Part shown: in pieces, positions 1-8,400 of the stretch
Numbering within the stretch: the stretch's first letter is position 1
Layout of the letters: every line of letters begins with the position of its first letter
DNA from: Bacteroidota bacterium
Lineage (GTDB): Bacteria > Bacteroidota > Rhodothermia > Rhodothermales > JANQRZ01
DNA length: 64,000 nt
NCBI GenBank assembly: GCA_038746285.1
Contig: JBCDKT010000007.1
Coordinates: 30,251-94,250 of the forward strand
Reading direction: 5' to 3'
Made by a program: the position numbers and the translations under genes
The notes under the pieces: generated by a model
The model's input: the letters and a program-made list of their open reading frames with translations, nothing else
Database searches by the model: none
Told to the model about the DNA's origin: nothing

Positions 1-328
1 CCTCGAACGTGGCGAGGGCTTCGCCGCCGCCGCGCTTCTCGGCGTTGCGCTTGTGGGCGTAGTTGACGAGGATGCGCCGCATCGCGGTCGAGGCAATGGC
101 GAAGAAGTGGGCGCGGTTCTGCCAGGTGACGCGGTCCTGCTTGACGAGCTTGAGGTAGGCCTCGTGGACGAGCGCGGTCGTGTTGAGCGTGTGGTCGGCG
201 CGCTCGCGGCGGAGCTGGCCGTGCGCCATCGCCTGCAGCTCGTCGTAGATGCGCGGCAAGATCGCGTTGACGGCGTTCTCGTCGCCGCCGCTGAGGTCCG
301 CGAGCAGTTCGGTGATGTCGTGCTCCAT
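1..328 (-). CDS. ECF-type RNA polymerase sigma factor, 3' end cut by window edge
   Basis: About 109 N-terminal residues are visible, starting at an ATG whose complement lies at 326-328; the C-terminal sigma-4 part lies outside the window. The stretch RADHTLNTTALVHEAYLKL, then WQNRAHFFAIASTAMRRILV and KRNAEKRGGG, is the sigma-2 signature of the extracytoplasmic sigma subfamily known as TIGR02999 (often found with serine/threonine kinases in planctomycetes, acidobacteria and Rhodothermota). Such factors direct RNA polymerase to a small regulon. It is divergent from the lipoprotein gene at 479, so both promoters lie in the 150-bp spacer. Family assignment is firm; the regulon cannot be seen. Confidence 0.85.
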   Translation of the reverse strand, partial: MEHDITELLADLSGGDENAVNAILPRIYDELQAMAHGQLRRERADHTLNTTALVHEAYLKLVKQDRVTWQNRAHFFAIASTAMRRILVNYAHKRNAEKRGGGEALATFE

Positions 329-478
329 CTAGGCATAGATCGGATACCAGGAAAACTACGGGCGCTAGCCGAAGAAAAAGGCGTGCCATGATCGGTCGGC
401 GGCCGGAATGCTGCGTGAGGGGGTGAAGGCCAGCGCATCGGCCCCCGACTTTGACCTCCAACACAACGGACGAAACCC

Positions 479-1507
479 ATGCAGACTCTCACGACCTTCC
501 CGATTACGCGCTGGCTCGCTGCGCTTGTGCTCGCCCTCAGCCTCGCCGCCTGCGACAGCGGCGACAGCGGCGACGGCGGTGGCGGCGGTGATGCCGACAC
601 CACGGCCCCGGTTCTCCTCTCGGCCGACTCAGACGACGGCGTGACGATCACGGCGACGTTCGACGAAGCCCTCGACCCCACCTCCGTCACATCGGCGGCT
701 TTCACCGTCACACCCGGCGCTGCGGTGGCCTCGGCAAGCGGCACCGGCACCCAGGTCACGATTGTGCTCGCCAGCGAACTCAGCGATGACGAGCGCGTCA
801 CCTACACCGTCACGGCGAACGGCGTCCGCGATGCAGCCGGCAACGTCGCCAACGGCACCTCGGCGGCCTTTCCCTTCGGCGGCAGCTCCGGCAGCGCGAG
901 CCAGGAACTTGGCGCGGCCTACCCCAACGCGGGCGACAGCCGCATCAACTTCTTCAACACCGACGGCGACCGCTTCCTCCTCTTCAACCCCGTGACGGGA
1001 GCCGTCTCCGACGCCGACGACCTGAACGACGTAGAGGACGGCAACCTCCCGCTCGGCGACGTTGGGGCCGCGGCCAGCGTCTTCGGTGACGACGAAACGT
1101 ACTTCTTCGCTCTCGACGGCGATACCTACACCACCTACGAGCGCGACAAGGCCGCCTTCGACACCGAATCCTCGTTCGAAGACGAGTTCGACGACTTCGG
1201 CTACGACCTCAGCGGCATCGGCGCGGCCTACGGCTCCGACGGCGAGAGCGTCATCCTCTTCAACCGCAACGGGACGGAGTGGCAAGAGTGGTTCACCGGC
1301 TCCGACGGCTTCTCGAACGTGTTCGACTTTCCGGCTGACTTCGGGAACGGCTCTGCCCCCATCTCGTCGGTGGGTGCCGCCTTCTTCCAGGAAGAGAGCG
1401 GCGACGTCTACCTCATCAACCGCCAGGGCACGATGTACACCATCTTTACGGGCAGCGGCTTCACCGCAGCCTTCCCAATCAGCGAACTGGGCGACTTCGA
1501 GTTCTAG
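479..1507 (+). CDS. Lipoprotein with SbsA-type Ig-like domain and propeller-like repeats
   Basis: 342 residues. The signal peptide ends in the lipobox LAAC, so the mature protein should begin at Cys25, followed by a Gly/Asp-rich tether. Residues about 40-140 (TTAPVLLSADSDDGVTITA, then TVTANGVRDAAGNVANG) match a Big_5/SbsA Ig-like domain. The rest has about four imperfect repeats of roughly 50 residues, each with a GAA...ILFNxxGT-like core (GAAYPNAGD, GAAASVFGD, GAAYGSDGE, GAAFFQEES), suggesting a hemopexin- or propeller-like surface domain. It is very Asp-rich, in line with an acidic halophile-like proteome. A short direct repeat (TTCGAGTTCTAGGT) spans and duplicates the stop codon. Function unknown. 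Confidence 0.8.
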   Translation: MQTLTTFPITRWLAALVLALSLAACDSGDSGDGGGGGDADTTAPVLLSADSDDGVTITATFDEALDPTSVTSAAFTVTPGAAVASASGTGTQVTIVLASELSDDERVTYTVTANGVRDAAGNVANGTSAAFPFGGSSGSASQELGAAYPNAGDSRINFFNTDGDRFLLFNPVTGAVSDADDLNDVEDGNLPLGDVGAAASVFGDDETYFFALDGDTYTTYERDKAAFDTESSFEDEFDDFGYDLSGIGAAYGSDGESVILFNRNGTEWQEWFTGSDGFSNVFDFPADFGNGSAPISSVGAAFFQEESGDVYLINRQGTMYTIFTGSGFTAAFPISELGDFEF

Positions 1508-1554
1508 GTCCGTTCGAGTTCTAGGTTCGGCTGACTTCCTCCGAGTCGCCGGTG

Positions 1555-1595
1555 CGGCGGGGGCAGGCTTATGTAGAGTCTGTCCCCGCCGTTTG
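1555..1595. terminator. Hairpin between convergent genes
   Basis: Twelve-base arms at 1555-1566 and 1580-1591 pair with one wobble around a 13-nt loop. TTTG follows on the + side. It lies at the convergent junction of the lipoprotein gene and the glycosyltransferase gene and overlaps the latter's stop codon. Confidence 0.5.
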
Positions 1596-2339
1596 CTTGT
1601 GGGTCGGGTAGAACCGCGCCACGCGCTCCGGGTCCACGCCGAGGCACCACGCGCCCCAGAGTGCCCAGTTGCGAAGCTGCTGCCGGAGCGCTCCGACGGC
1701 CTCGAACCGACGGGCGCTCGTCACGACAGCCTCGGGCAGGAACGCGAACCGGCCCCGCCGCCGGAGCGACCGGACGAGGTCGAGTTCCTCGAAGATGGGC
1801 TGGTCCGGGAAGCCGCCGACGGCGTCGAAGTCGGTGCGGCGAACGAAGAGGGCGCGGTCCCCGAAGGCCCAGCGGTGCCAGTGCATCCAGGCCGGGCGCG
1901 ACCAGAGCCAGAGCCAGAACCCGCCCCGGTCGAAGCGCAGCCGGAAGCAGCCTGCGGTGCTGCCGCCGTGCAGCGCCTCGCGAACGCAGTCCAGCGCGCC
2001 GTCGGGGAGCTGGGTGTCGGCGTGGAGAAAGAGGAGCGCGTCGCCCGTGGCCATCGCCGCGCCAGCGTTCATCTGCCGGGCCCGTCCTCGCGGTGCGCAC
2101 ACGACGGTCACGCCTGCCCGGCCTGCGATCTGCCGCGTCGCGTCGCCCGAGCCGCCGTCCGCGACGATGATCTCCTTCGGCCCCGGCTGCCCGAGCGCGC
2201 TCGCCAGCGTCGCCGGAAGCGTCTCTTCCTCGTCGAGCGCTGGGATGATGATCGAAACGACGAGCGACGCGTGACGGGTGGCGAGTTCGTCTCGGCACCC
2301 CTTCGTCGCTCGTCGTTCGTCGCTCGTCGCTGGGCTCAC
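1569..2339 (-). CDS. Family 2 glycosyltransferase (TIGR04283-like)
   Basis: 256 residues from a GTG start at 2339 that overlaps the TGA of the upstream amidinotransferase gene (GTGA). The core SIIIPALDEEETLPATLAS, then EIIVADGGSGDAT and LLFLHADTQLP, is the GT-A nucleotide-sugar fold with its DxD-like HAD motif; GDRALFVRRTDFDAVGGF and PIFEELDLVRSLRRRG follow. This resembles TIGR04283, annotated in some genomes as arsenosugar-biosynthesis glycosyltransferase, but no arsenic genes are nearby, so the substrate is unknown. The first about 25 codons are translated from a stuttered repeat (2302-2331) and are probably not conserved. The true start is therefore uncertain; the SIIIPALDEE core is not. 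Confidence 0.75.
   Translation of the reverse strand: MSPATSDERRATKGCRDELATRHASLVVSIIIPALDEEETLPATLASALGQPGPKEIIVADGGSGDATRQIAGRAGVTVVCAPRGRARQMNAGAAMATGDALLFLHADTQLPDGALDCVREALHGGSTAGCFRLRFDRGGFWLWLWSRPAWMHWHRWAFGDRALFVRRTDFDAVGGFPDQPIFEELDLVRSLRRRGRFAFLPEAVVTSARRFEAVGALRQQLRNWALWGAWCLGVDPERVARFYPTHKQTAGTDST
2302..2331. repeat. Short-word spacer repeat (TCGTCGCT type)
   Basis: Variants of the 8-mer TCGTCGCT/TCGTCGTT are repeated about four times at the gene junction. It is one member of the stuttered-spacer class described in the findings. Confidence 0.6.
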
Positions 2340-3226
2340 CAGAACATCAGCTTCATGCAGAAGACCGAGCCGCCGGCCTTGAGGAACTCGCCGGTGTCTA
2401 CCTCGATGACCTCGTAGCCGGCCTCGCGCAGCTTCTCGTTCGTCCCGGCGCAGCCGCGCTGGACGATCACATGCCGGCCGTCGGGCGAGTGGGCGTTGCA
2501 GGCGAAGAGGCGGCGGGCCTCGTCCTCCGGGGCCTCGATCACGCGCGCGAAGTAGTGACGGACTAGGGCGAGGCCGTCGTCGTCGAACGCGCCGGGATAG
2601 ACGAGCGCCGTGTGCTCGTCGAGCGGGCAGAGGCAGGTGTCGAGGTGGTAGAAGTCGGGGTCGGTCAGGCGGAGCGCGGCGATCGGGAAGCCGAGGGCGC
2701 TCGAGAGGCGCTCGTAGACCTCGGCGTCGGTGCGGTAGCCGTAGCCGCCCCAGAGGAGGTAGCGGCCGGGGTGCCAGAGCGCGTCGCCCATGCCCTCGAA
2801 GTCGCCCGGCAGGTCGGCGTCGAGGCTGTGGACCTCGTAGTCTTCCTCTCGGAAGAACCCGGCGTAGTGCGCCACCTCGGGCTTGCGCTGGGCCGCGTGC
2901 ATCCGGCTGAGGACGACGCCGCGCTCGCCGCCGGGGGTCTGGTAGGGGAGCGTCTGGTTGGCGCAGAAGACCATGTCCGGTAGGTCCGCTGCGCCCTCCA
3001 CCGTACTCACCTCGACGCCGAGGCCGCCGTAGGCGTCGCGCAGCGCTCCCCACTCGCGCCGCGCCTGGCCGGCATTGACCGAGCCGACGTTGCCCGCCAT
3101 GTGGGGGTTGATGACGTAGTCGACGCGGAAGTGCGCAGGCGTGGTCAGCAGGACGCGGTTGGGGCGCGGGATGGCGGGCAGCGCGTCCAGCGCGGGGAGG
3201 GCGTCGGTGACGTGCGTGTGGACCAT
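2336..3226 (-). CDS. Amidinotransferase / dimethylarginine dimethylaminohydrolase-family protein
   Basis: 296 residues. The guanidino-group-modifying fold is visible as NPHMAGNVGSVN near the N-terminus, DMVFCANQTLP, the Asp/Glu patch GDFEGMGDALW, the catalytic-His segment FYHLDTCLCPL and the nucleophile segment KAGGSVFCMKL at the extreme C-terminus. These residues fit a functional hydrolase or transferase acting on arginine or a methylarginine; DDAH releases citrulline and dimethylamine. Length is normal for the family. It is translationally coupled to the downstream glycosyltransferase. Exact substrate (methylarginine, arginine or another amidine) cannot be told. Confidence 0.8.
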   Translation of the reverse strand: MVHTHVTDALPALDALPAIPRPNRVLLTTPAHFRVDYVINPHMAGNVGSVNAGQARREWGALRDAYGGLGVEVSTVEGAADLPDMVFCANQTLPYQTPGGERGVVLSRMHAAQRKPEVAHYAGFFREEDYEVHSLDADLPGDFEGMGDALWHPGRYLLWGGYGYRTDAEVYERLSSALGFPIAALRLTDPDFYHLDTCLCPLDEHTALVYPGAFDDDGLALVRHYFARVIEAPEDEARRLFACNAHSPDGRHVIVQRGCAGTNEKLREAGYEVIEVDTGEFLKAGGSVFCMKLMFW

Positions 3227-3292
3227 GCGTGTGCGGCGAGAGAGACGGCGCGGAATCTACGCACGCGGCACGCGCCGCCGGGGCGTCCAACG

Positions 3293-3323
3293 AAAAACCC
3301 CTACCGACCGGAGCCGGCAGGGG
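3293..3323 (-). terminator. Rho-independent terminator
   Basis: On the minus strand a GC stem (CCCCTGCCGG pairing with CCGGTAGGGG, allowing one offset) is followed directly by TTTTT. It sits 30 nt past the stop of the 3352-4320 lipoprotein gene and separates it from the amidinotransferase gene. Confidence 0.75.
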
Positions 3324-3351
3324 CGTGGACAACGCCAGGAGCCTTGCCGAG

Positions 3352-4320
3352 TCACGCGTCGCCCTGGCTGCGCATCGAGCGCAGGGCCGCGTCCGTCAGA
3401 AACACGTCGACCTCGACGCCACCGCGCACCTCGCGCACCTTCACCCGGTCGAGGGCGTCGAGCATCGCATCGTCCGCCTTGACCGACATCTTCATCGTCG
3501 CCACCGTGCCGCGCACGAGGTCGGCCACGTCGGCGGCGTCGGTGCCGGCCCGCGTCATGCCGGTAGCCTTGAGGCCGACGCCGTCGCGCTCGAACCCGAC
3601 CGACAGCACGAGGTCGTCCATCATGCGCCCGGTTTGGCCGAAGGGGTTGGTGTCGTCGCTCGACGGCTCGAAGCCGCGCACAGCGATCCACATGTCGTCG
3701 GGAAAGCCGGCCCGCCCGATGAGGGCCATCATCTCGGCATCGCTGCTGAGCCCGGGCGTGCCGGACTGGATGCGGTCGAGCATGTCGCGGACGCCCGCCG
3801 AGGCCGAGGCCACGATCATGTCGTCGTTGACGAGCGCGAAGGCCAGGCCCCCGTCCTCGCTCTCCAGCGACGTGTAGACCGGCACGCCGGCATAGGTGGA
3901 GCGCTCCAGGTCGAGGTCGGGCTGGTCGTCGATGTAGGCGTCGAGGCGGGCTCGGTCGTAGTCGGCGTAGGCGACAAAGTAGGGAGCGTCGCCCCGGCCG
4001 GGGTCGGTGGCAGCGCCGAAGTAGACGCGGTGCAAGTTCTCCTCCGGGTTGAAGCCCGTGGCGGCGATGAAGTCGTCGAACCGGGCTCCGAGTTCCCCCT
4101 GGAGGCGGTCGAGGGATAGCTCGCCGCCCGAGACGAGGTCGAAGGCGTCCGAGCCACGCGCCTCGTCGAGGTTCATCATCCCGACGGTCTCGACCCCTGC
4201 CGGGAGCACGTCGAGCGCGTTGCGGGTCTGGAGCGCGAGGTCGTCGCCGGGGGCCTGCACGTTCTCGCAGCCGGCAGCGAGAAGCGCAAAGGCAAAGAGG
4301 GAGAGGAGGGAGCGTCGCAT
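3352..4320 (-). CDS. Lipoprotein of unknown function
   Basis: 322 residues with a clear lipoprotein signal (LLSLFAFALLAAGC, lipidated Cys at about 18). The mature part begins ENVQAPGDDLALQTRNALDVLPAGVETVGMM and continues as a soluble alpha/beta region without a catalytic motif I recognise. Segments such as DDMIVASASAGVRDMLDRIQ and ERDGVGLKATGM resemble proteins annotated as DUF3352-like in Bacteroidota, but I am not sure of that link. It is a single gene between a terminator and an ABC transporter operon; the spacer upstream carries stuttered repeats. Confidence 0.75.
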   Translation of the reverse strand: MRRSLLSLFAFALLAAGCENVQAPGDDLALQTRNALDVLPAGVETVGMMNLDEARGSDAFDLVSGGELSLDRLQGELGARFDDFIAATGFNPEENLHRVYFGAATDPGRGDAPYFVAYADYDRARLDAYIDDQPDLDLERSTYAGVPVYTSLESEDGGLAFALVNDDMIVASASAGVRDMLDRIQSGTPGLSSDAEMMALIGRAGFPDDMWIAVRGFEPSSDDTNPFGQTGRMMDDLVLSVGFERDGVGLKATGMTRAGTDAADVADLVRGTVATMKMSVKADDAMLDALDRVKVREVRGGVEVDVFLTDAALRSMRSQGDA

Positions 4321-4392
4321 GGAATGGCTGGGTTGGAGGGTACAGCCTCGTTGTTCGCGTCGCCGGACGGCAAAGTTGCGGCGGTGGGGAAA

Positions 4393-4424
4393 AGAGCGAA
4401 AGCGAGGAAGAGCGAAAGCGAGGA
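4393..4424. repeat. 16-bp tandem duplication
   Basis: AGAGCGAAAGCGAGGA occurs twice head to tail between the lipoprotein gene and the ABC permease gene. The 15-mer TCCTCCGCTCGTCCG at 4469-4483 in the same spacer recurs exactly at 31765-31779. Confidence 0.8.
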
Positions 4425-4486
4425 AGAATAGCTCCGTGGTGCATGCTGGAGTGCATCCGCTCTTTCTCTCCTCCGCTCGTCCGCTC

Positions 4487-5374
4487 CTAAAAGTCCTTCC
4501 GGCGGAAGAGGGCGAAGGCCCCGGCGTAGCAGGCCGCGCCGAAGAGCACCGACGAGGTCAGCGGCCACCACGACCCGACCGGCTCGCCGCCGGCGAGGCT
4601 CCACGTCATCGCCGTGCCGCCGGGGAACTTCGGGAAGACGTGGTAGAGCCCGACGTAGACCTCGCGCCACGGCTGCCGAAGCTGCGTCATGGCCTCTGGG
4701 TTCGTCGCGGCCGTCAGGACGAGCGAGGCCACGATCACCCCGAGCGCCACGATGAGCGCGAGGGCGTTGCTCTCGGTCCACACGCTGACAAAGGCCACGA
4801 CGCCGTAGAGCACGGCGAAGAACGCGAGCACGGTCCCGACCCCGAGCAGGAAGCCGCCGTTCCAGATCCCGCTCTTGAGCGACATCACGAGCCACACCGC
4901 GCCGAGGACGTAGACCACGAGCACCGCCACGACGGCCAGCACGCCCGCCAGGCGCCCCCCGAGGAGCGTCGTCCGCGAGACCGGTTTCGAGAGCAGGAGG
5001 TCCACTTGCCCGCGCTCCATGAGCGACGTCACGAGCGAGCCCGTGGCGAAGAGCCCGAGCAGGAGCACGACCCAGAACGTGATCCCCGAGACCACCTGCC
5101 CGACCGTCACCACGATCTTCTCGAGCGGGTTCTCGCCGAACGGAAGGTTCTGCACGGTCTCCACCTCGCCCGTCTCGGGGTTCTGGACCTGCACCTCTTC
5201 CTCGAGCGGAGCCTCCTGCCCGAAAATCCTCAGCCCGGCGAGGGTGCCGTCCACGATGTCGAGGTTGAGCGCGAACGTCAGCATCAGCCACACGAACGTC
5301 GCCACGCCGAACAGGCCGACGATGATGAATTTGGACCGCAGCTCGCGGAGGGTCAGCAGGACGATGCCGAGCAT
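4487..5374 (-). CDS. ABC transporter permease, ABC-2 type
   Basis: 295 residues from ATG 5374; an earlier in-frame ATG at 5419 would add 15 residues encoded by repeat-like spacer. Six hydrophobic segments are visible. A large extracytoplasmic loop follows the first (residues about 40-95, GluGlu-rich EAPLEEEVQVQNPETGEVE). The motif GSLVTSLMERGQVDLLLSKPVSRTTLL is the cytoplasmic coupling region of NosY/ABC-2 permeases. It pairs with the ATPase encoded 57 bp upstream, so the two form an exporter of unknown substrate in the inner membrane. Confidence 0.85.
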   Translation of the reverse strand: MLGIVLLTLRELRSKFIIVGLFGVATFVWLMLTFALNLDIVDGTLAGLRIFGQEAPLEEEVQVQNPETGEVETVQNLPFGENPLEKIVVTVGQVVSGITFWVVLLLGLFATGSLVTSLMERGQVDLLLSKPVSRTTLLGGRLAGVLAVVAVLVVYVLGAVWLVMSLKSGIWNGGFLLGVGTVLAFFAVLYGVVAFVSVWTESNALALIVALGVIVASLVLTAATNPEAMTQLRQPWREVYVGLYHVFPKFPGGTAMTWSLAGGEPVGSWWPLTSSVLFGAACYAGAFALFRRKDF

Positions 5375-5430
5375 AAGGGCTGGAGGATAGGAGATGGAGA
5401 GTGGAGGACGGAGTGGCAATCATCCATCGT

Positions 5431-6414
5431 CTACCCTCCATCCTCGCTGTGCTCAGGCGGAGCGGTTTCAGCAGCCCCAGCGGAGGGTGCTACTACTTCG
5501 ACGAAGAAGTCCTCCAGGCTCTGCCGGAGCGGCTGCACGGATTCGATCTCGACGGATGCCGCCCGGAGCGCGTCGAGAGCCGCGTTGAGGGCCGTCCGGT
5601 CCTGCACTCCGAGCCGGTAGCGGACGAGGTCGCTCTCGGCGGTCCCGGTCGCCGGCGCTGAGCTAAAGAGCGCGCGGAGGTCAGGGCCGAGCGTGCCGGG
5701 GAGCGGCGTGCAGCGGAGTTCGTAGGTCCGGTCCTGCGCCGTCAGCTCGTCCACCGAGCCGATCCGGGCGAGCGCGCCGTGCTTCAGGATCGCCACGCGG
5801 GTGCAGACCTGCTCGACCTCGCTCAGGAGGTGCGAGTTGAGAAAGATGGTCGTGCCGCCCGCGCTGATCTCCAGGAGGAGGTCGCGGATCTCGCGGCGGC
5901 CGACCGGGTCCACGCCGTCGGTCGGCTCGTCGAGGAAGACGAGGTCGGGGCTGTTCATGAGGGCCTGGGCGAGGCCGAGGCGCTGCATCATGCCCTTCGA
6001 GAAGGTGCGGACGCGCGTGTCGGCCCGCTTCGCCATGCGGACCCGCTCCAGCAGGGCTGGGATGCGCCGCGCCCGGTCGGTCTCCGCGACCCCGGCCACG
6101 CGGGCGTAGTGGTCGAGCGTCTGCGCGGCGGTGAGGTAGGGCGGGAAGCGGTGGCTCTCGGGCAGAAAGCCGACGGCCTGCCGCGCCTCGGGCGAGAGGA
6201 TGTCGCGCCCGAAGAGCCGCCCCTCGCCGCCCGACGGCCGGACGATCCCGAGCAGCAGCTTGACGAGTGTCGTCTTGCCCGCCCCGTTCGGACCGAGGAG
6301 GCCGAAAATCTCGCCGCGCTCCACGGTCAGGTCGAGCGGCTGCAGCGCCTCGACGCCCGCACCGAACAGGCTGCGGTACGTCTTGTGGAGGCCGAGCGTG
6401 GAGAGGGCGGACAT
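5431..6414 (-). CDS. ABC transporter ATP-binding protein
   Basis: 327 residues from ATG 6414 (MSALSTLGLHKTYRS). An upstream in-frame ATG at 6453 lies in spacer repeat. Walker A is GPNGAGKTT, the signature is FSKGMMQRLGLAQAL, Walker B is LVFLDEPTDGVDP and the switch His is in LNSHLLSEVEQV. A C-terminal tail of about 100 residues past the ATPase fold is typical of CcmA/NatA/GldA-type exporters. It is the first gene of a two-gene operon with the permease. Confidence 0.9.
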   Translation of the reverse strand: MSALSTLGLHKTYRSLFGAGVEALQPLDLTVERGEIFGLLGPNGAGKTTLVKLLLGIVRPSGGEGRLFGRDILSPEARQAVGFLPESHRFPPYLTAAQTLDHYARVAGVAETDRARRIPALLERVRMAKRADTRVRTFSKGMMQRLGLAQALMNSPDLVFLDEPTDGVDPVGRREIRDLLLEISAGGTTIFLNSHLLSEVEQVCTRVAILKHGALARIGSVDELTAQDRTYELRCTPLPGTLGPDLRALFSSAPATGTAESDLVRYRLGVQDRTALNAALDALRAASVEIESVQPLRQSLEDFFVEVVAPSAGAAETAPPEHSEDGG

Positions 6415-6546
6415 GGGCCGGAAGACAGCGGGCAGTGGACAGAAGACGGGCAAGCGGTGCCGAGGTTACGCCGCCGCGCCGCAAACCAGCAAGGCGGAGG
6501 CGCGGCTTGCCGCACCCCCGCCTGCGAGACTCTGCTGCCGAGCCGG

Positions 6547-7038
6547 TCAGGCCTCGGCCTTCGGGTTGATCGTGTTCGCCGCGAGGTCGGTCAGCGTCCG
6601 GTCGGCGTCGTAGGTCTGGTCGAGCACCTCCTGAAAGAAGCTCGCGTCGTCGCCGAGCTCTTGCGCGTAGGTGTTGACCGTCCCGAAGCCCGCCAGCTCG
6701 TAGTGGAGCATGCGCTGGGCGTGCGTGATGATGCCCGCGTCGAGCACGGCCCCGGGGGCGTCGTCGTGCTCGCCGACCATGTCCTTGGCCTCTTTGATGA
6801 GGCCCTCCATGCCCTTGCACTTGTGGCCAGTCGCCTTCGCGCCGTGCTTCTCGACGATGGCCTTGATCTGCTGCTGGCGCTGCTGCGCCGCCTGGTGGTG
6901 ATGGCGAATAGCCGTCTTAAGCGTCTCGTTCGTGGCCGCGTCAATGATGGCTGGAGCGACGGCCTCGACCTGGCTCTCGGCGCTGTGGAGGTCGCGGAGC
7001 TGCTCGATGTAGAGGTCCTTCAGGGTGTTGATGTCCAT
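6547..7038 (-). CDS. DUF892 ferritin-like protein (YciE/YciF family)
   Basis: 163 residues from ATG 7038 (MDINTLKDLYIEQLRDLHSAE). The N-terminal LYIEQLRDLHSAE...ALP-type helix and the later HDDAPGAVLDAGIITHAQRMLHYELAGFGT carry the Glu/His residues of the di-metal four-helix bundle of this family. These proteins are linked to stress (osmotic, oxidative) in enterics; their reaction is unsettled. It stands alone between the ABC operon and mscS, and could share an osmotic-stress role with the neighbouring channel (inference). Confidence 0.85.
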   Translation of the reverse strand: MDINTLKDLYIEQLRDLHSAESQVEAVAPAIIDAATNETLKTAIRHHHQAAQQRQQQIKAIVEKHGAKATGHKCKGMEGLIKEAKDMVGEHDDAPGAVLDAGIITHAQRMLHYELAGFGTVNTYAQELGDDASFFQEVLDQTYDADRTLTDLAANTINPKAEA

Positions 7039-7108
7039 CGGAAGAAGAGGTGAGATGAGAGAAACGAGAGAGGAGGGAAGCATATGGGTAGCCCCCGCCC
7101 CGCGTTCC

Positions 7109-8080
7109 TCACGCTTCGTCTTCCGCCACCCCGTCGGTCACGTCCGGAGCCGCCTGCTTGAACGAGCGGGCCGGAAGCTCGGTCTCGTTGCGGACGTAGA
7201 CCGTCCGGCGCGGGAACGGAATCTCGATGCCCTGCTCGTCGAAGCGCCGCTTGATGAGGGCGCGGAGGGCGCGCTCCGCCGGGAACTGCTCGCCGGGGAT
7301 GACCTGCACGATGATCCGCGCCTCCACCGACGAATCGCCGAGACTGGTCACCGCCTGCACGGTCGGCGCTTCTTCGAGCATGATCTCCTTGTTGCCCTCC
7401 TTCGCCGCCCACTCCTGCGCGACCTCGTTGAGGGCGTCCAGGATTTCGTCCAGGTCTTGCTCGTACGACACCCCGACCGGCACCACCACGCGGGCGAACC
7501 CGACGCTCTTGTTGCCGAACGCCCGGAGGTCGCCCGCTGGGATCATCACGAGCTCGCCGTCGAACTTGCGGATCTTGACGAGCCGCAGGCTGATCGCCTC
7601 GACGGTCCCGGTCGTCGGGCCGACCACGACGAGGTCGCCGACGTGGATGATGTCGTCGAACAGGAGGAAGACGCCGGAGATGACGTCCTTGACCAGCGTC
7701 TGCGCGCCGAAGCCAATCGCGAGGCCCGCGATGCCCGCCCCGGCCAGGAGTGGCCCGATGTCGAGGCCGATCTCGGAGAGGACCGTGATCGACGCCATCG
7801 TCCAGACGACGTAGCGCGTCGCCGACATGATGAGGTTCGAGACCGTGAAGGCTCGCTGCCGGCGCGGGTCAATCGCCGGGAGGTCCTCGGTCTCTTTGCG
7901 CCAGCGCAGCATCAGCTTCCGCACCAGCCCAATGATGAACAGCGCGACCGCGAGGATGATCACGACACGGAGCGCGGTGACGCCGAGGGCGAGCCAGAAC
8001 TCGGCTCCGGTCAGGTCTGCGAGGGTGAGCGCGTCTGACGCGTCAGCGTCCTCGGTGATGACAGTGGTGGTGTCTTGCAT
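7109..8080 (-). CDS. Small-conductance mechanosensitive channel (MscS family)
   Basis: 323 residues from ATG 8080. Three transmembrane helices are visible: about 28-50, 72-95, and a pore-lining Gly/Ala helix GPLLAGAGIAGLAIGFGAQ followed by TLVKDVISGVFLLFDD. The beta domain has HVGDLVVVGPTTGTVEAISL and the C-terminal domain has VSYEQDLDEILDAL. The channel opens under membrane tension to release solutes on hypo-osmotic shock. Length is close to that of MscS itself, so it lacks the large extensions of MscK-type proteins. Confidence 0.9.
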   Translation of the reverse strand: MQDTTTVITEDADASDALTLADLTGAEFWLALGVTALRVVIILAVALFIIGLVRKLMLRWRKETEDLPAIDPRRQRAFTVSNLIMSATRYVVWTMASITVLSEIGLDIGPLLAGAGIAGLAIGFGAQTLVKDVISGVFLLFDDIIHVGDLVVVGPTTGTVEAISLRLVKIRKFDGELVMIPAGDLRAFGNKSVGFARVVVPVGVSYEQDLDEILDALNEVAQEWAAKEGNKEIMLEEAPTVQAVTSLGDSSVEARIIVQVIPGEQFPAERALRALIKRRFDEQGIEIPFPRRTVYVRNETELPARSFKQAAPDVTDGVAEDEA

Positions 8081-8112
8081 GGGGCTGCGTTCGGTGTCCG
8101 AAAGGGTAAGGT

Positions 8113-8376
8113 TCAGCGAATTACCTCTGAAAGACGGGACCTGAGTTCCTCTATGACTGGCGCTGGTTCTGAAACCAGGCCCTCTTCTTCGGCCCAATGA
8201 GCTTGGAGGAGGTCGTGTTCGACTTGCTTGAACCGCTTGTATAGCGTGAAAGGCAAGCCCTCCAGCGCTTCGACATTGAATTCGAGAATCAAAACTAGAT
8301 CACCGAGCGAGCACGCCCCAGCTTCCTGTTGGGCAAGTGTATCTCGTAGGCGCTCGACGATGTCCGGGTTAGCCAT
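8113..8376 (-). CDS. Small hypothetical protein
   Basis: 87 residues from ATG 8376 (MANPDIVERLRDTLAQQEAG), with an alternative ATG five codons upstream at 8391. It is a helical, acidic, soluble protein (FTLYKRFKQVEHDLLQAHWAEEE). I do not recognise the family. It lies 24 bp downstream of pgk on the same strand, so it may be co-transcribed. Its base composition looks clearly less GC-rich than pgk, which suggests recent acquisition. Confidence 0.55.
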   Translation of the reverse strand: MANPDIVERLRDTLAQQEAGACSLGDLVLILEFNVEALEGLPFTLYKRFKQVEHDLLQAHWAEEEGLVSEPAPVIEELRSRLSEVIR

Positions 8377-8400
8377 TTTTGTGAATAGCAATGCCGGACT

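Noticed and set aside
53..391. Plus-strand ORF at the left edge
   Set aside because: The minus strand encodes the sigma-2 region of an ECF sigma factor; the plus frame is its shadow.
3257..4456. Very long open frames antisense to real genes (here, and for example at 16983-18950, 22093-23697, 31874-33973, 54167-56491)
   Set aside because: High GC makes antisense frames long; their proteins are Arg/Pro/Ala-rich and low-complexity, while the opposite strand carries clear families.
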